A DNA stretch of 60,089 nt from Anaerolineae bacterium (GTDB lineage Bacteria > Chloroflexota > Anaerolineae > J036 > Brachytrichaceae). The notes beneath the pieces were generated by a model. The model saw nothing but the letters and a program-made list of their open reading frames with translations, was not told where the DNA came from and did no database searches. Every line of letters starts with the position of its first letter. Positions within the stretch are counted from its first letter, which is position 1. Both the position numbers and the translations under genes were made by a program. Location of the stretch: NCBI GenBank assembly GCA_947476335.1, contig CANJQH010000012.1:1-60089 (forward strand), read 5' to 3'. Positions 59,557 through 60,089 of the stretch are shown here, piece by piece.

Positions 59557-60089
59557 ATGGATTCTCTACACAATTTTTCCGCAATACTTCCCAGATTCGG
59601 ATTCCGCTTCGGCCGCAACAGCGTCCATACCGCGCGCACGTTCATGCTCGCCGAACTCACCGCGCTGCTCGAGTTCACCGCCGCCGCTCCGCTGCCCCCG
59701 GCCGCCTACCGCGCCGCCGTCATCGACCAGAACTGCCTCGCCAAACGCTCGGACTCCAATCGCCGCCTGACCTTCGACTACCTGCGCGAGCTCTACGCCC
59801 TCGACGACGCCGTCCCGCTCTTCCGCGCCCTGCGCACGCTCTGGCCGCGCGACCCGGCCGGCCGCCCGCTGCTGGCGCTGCTCTGCGCCGCCGCCCGCGA
59901 CCCGCTCCTGCGCGCCACAGCTCCCCTCGTCCTCGGCCTCGCCCCCGACGCACCGCTCCCGCGCGCCGACACCGAGGCGTTCCTCGATGCGCTCGAACCC
60001 GGCCGCTTCAGCCCGGCCACGCTCAAATCCACCGCCCAGGCCGTCAATGGCACCTGGACGACCGCCGGCTTCCTGCGCGGCAAGGCGCA
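59557..60089 (+). CDS. BrxA/DUF1819-like protein (5' part)
   Basis: The open frame runs off the right edge with 177 codons and no stop. The sequence pattern AVIDQNCLAKRSDSNRR followed by LRELYAL, then LLALLCAAARDPLLRATAPLVL, resembles BrxA (DUF1819), a small cytoplasmic component of BREX phage-defence systems, although an exact family match needs a profile search. It strongly favours C-ending codons (GCC, CTC, GAC), unlike the preceding gene set. ATG 59557 lacks a strong ribosome site. It is probably the first gene of a defence operon extending beyond this window. Confidence 0.5.
   Translation, partial: MDSLHNFSAILPRFGFRFGRNSVHTARTFMLAELTALLEFTAAAPLPPAAYRAAVIDQNCLAKRSDSNRRLTFDYLRELYALDDAVPLFRALRTLWPRDPAGRPLLALLCAAARDPLLRATAPLVLGLAPDAPLPRADTEAFLDALEPGRFSPATLKSTAQAVNGTWTTAGFLRGKA

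Overview
The window (about 60 kb, GC-rich, many genes without a Shine-Dalgarno site, several apparently leaderless) looks like a chromosomal accessory region of a bacterium, most likely a member of the Chloroflexota. That assignment is an inference from the mix of families (fused E1 alpha/beta dehydrogenase, Tubulin_2/VWA cluster, RCC1-repeat secreted protein, peptide-type ABC importers beside GH38 enzymes) and from the leaderless promoter style. No rRNA, tRNA or CRISPR array was seen.

Layout. 1-5.4 kb: a DUF4236-like small protein coupled to a SAM methyltransferase, a DapA-family aldolase, and two minus-strand glycan or envelope genes (a fucosyltransferase-like protein and a polytopic membrane protein). 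5.7-12.4 kb: a lipoprotein and a complete Opp/Dpp-type ABC importer. 13-19.7 kb: a FAD oxidoreductase and a tandem pair of GH38-type alpha-mannosidases, each 836 residues. 19.8-20.6 kb: a MntA/HepT toxin-antitoxin pair. 20.6-31.3 kb: a long minus-strand set (ROK kinase, RPE-like epimerase, Gfo/Idh dehydrogenase, zinc alcohol dehydrogenase, SorC regulator, GMC oxidoreductase, E2 and fused E1), which reads as a sugar or polyol catabolic operon delivering a 2-oxoacid. 31.4-37.2 kb: a heterodimeric ABC exporter, a second Gfo/Idh protein and a NUDIX hydrolase. 37.8-42 kb: a secreted protein with 14 RCC1 repeats. 42.3-45.9 kb: a DSD1-type PLP enzyme coupled to a phytoene-desaturase-like flavoprotein, and a fatty acid desaturase. 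46.2-56.1 kb: a four-gene membrane/cytoskeletal cluster (VWA protein, Tubulin_2 GTPase, a 1131-residue membrane protein, a small membrane protein). 56.2-57.8 kb: an XRE-ImmA/PIN toxin-antitoxin pair. 58.1 kb to the end: three small genes and the start of a BrxA/DUF1819-like gene, probably the edge of a BREX-like phage-defence locus.

The window is peppered with non-autonomous mobile elements. One family of about 112 bp has GTAA-starting inverted ends, 8-bp target duplications (IS66-like features) and a perfect 25-bp central stem whose two arms change together between copies. Five full copies and several shortened or decayed ones are present, one inserted inside the catabolic operon 15 bp before the regulator gene. 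A second palindromic element has two copies, and a 19-bp hairpin has three. Many gene junctions also carry low-complexity words arranged as inverted repeats.

The two best candidates for an undescribed system are the VWA/Tubulin_2/membrane-protein cluster and the defence-edge locus, where two paralogous small proteins, an acidic 61-residue protein and a BrxA-like gene each follow a CTACGAA-type site. Two of these sites sit exactly 38 bp from a TATAA box.
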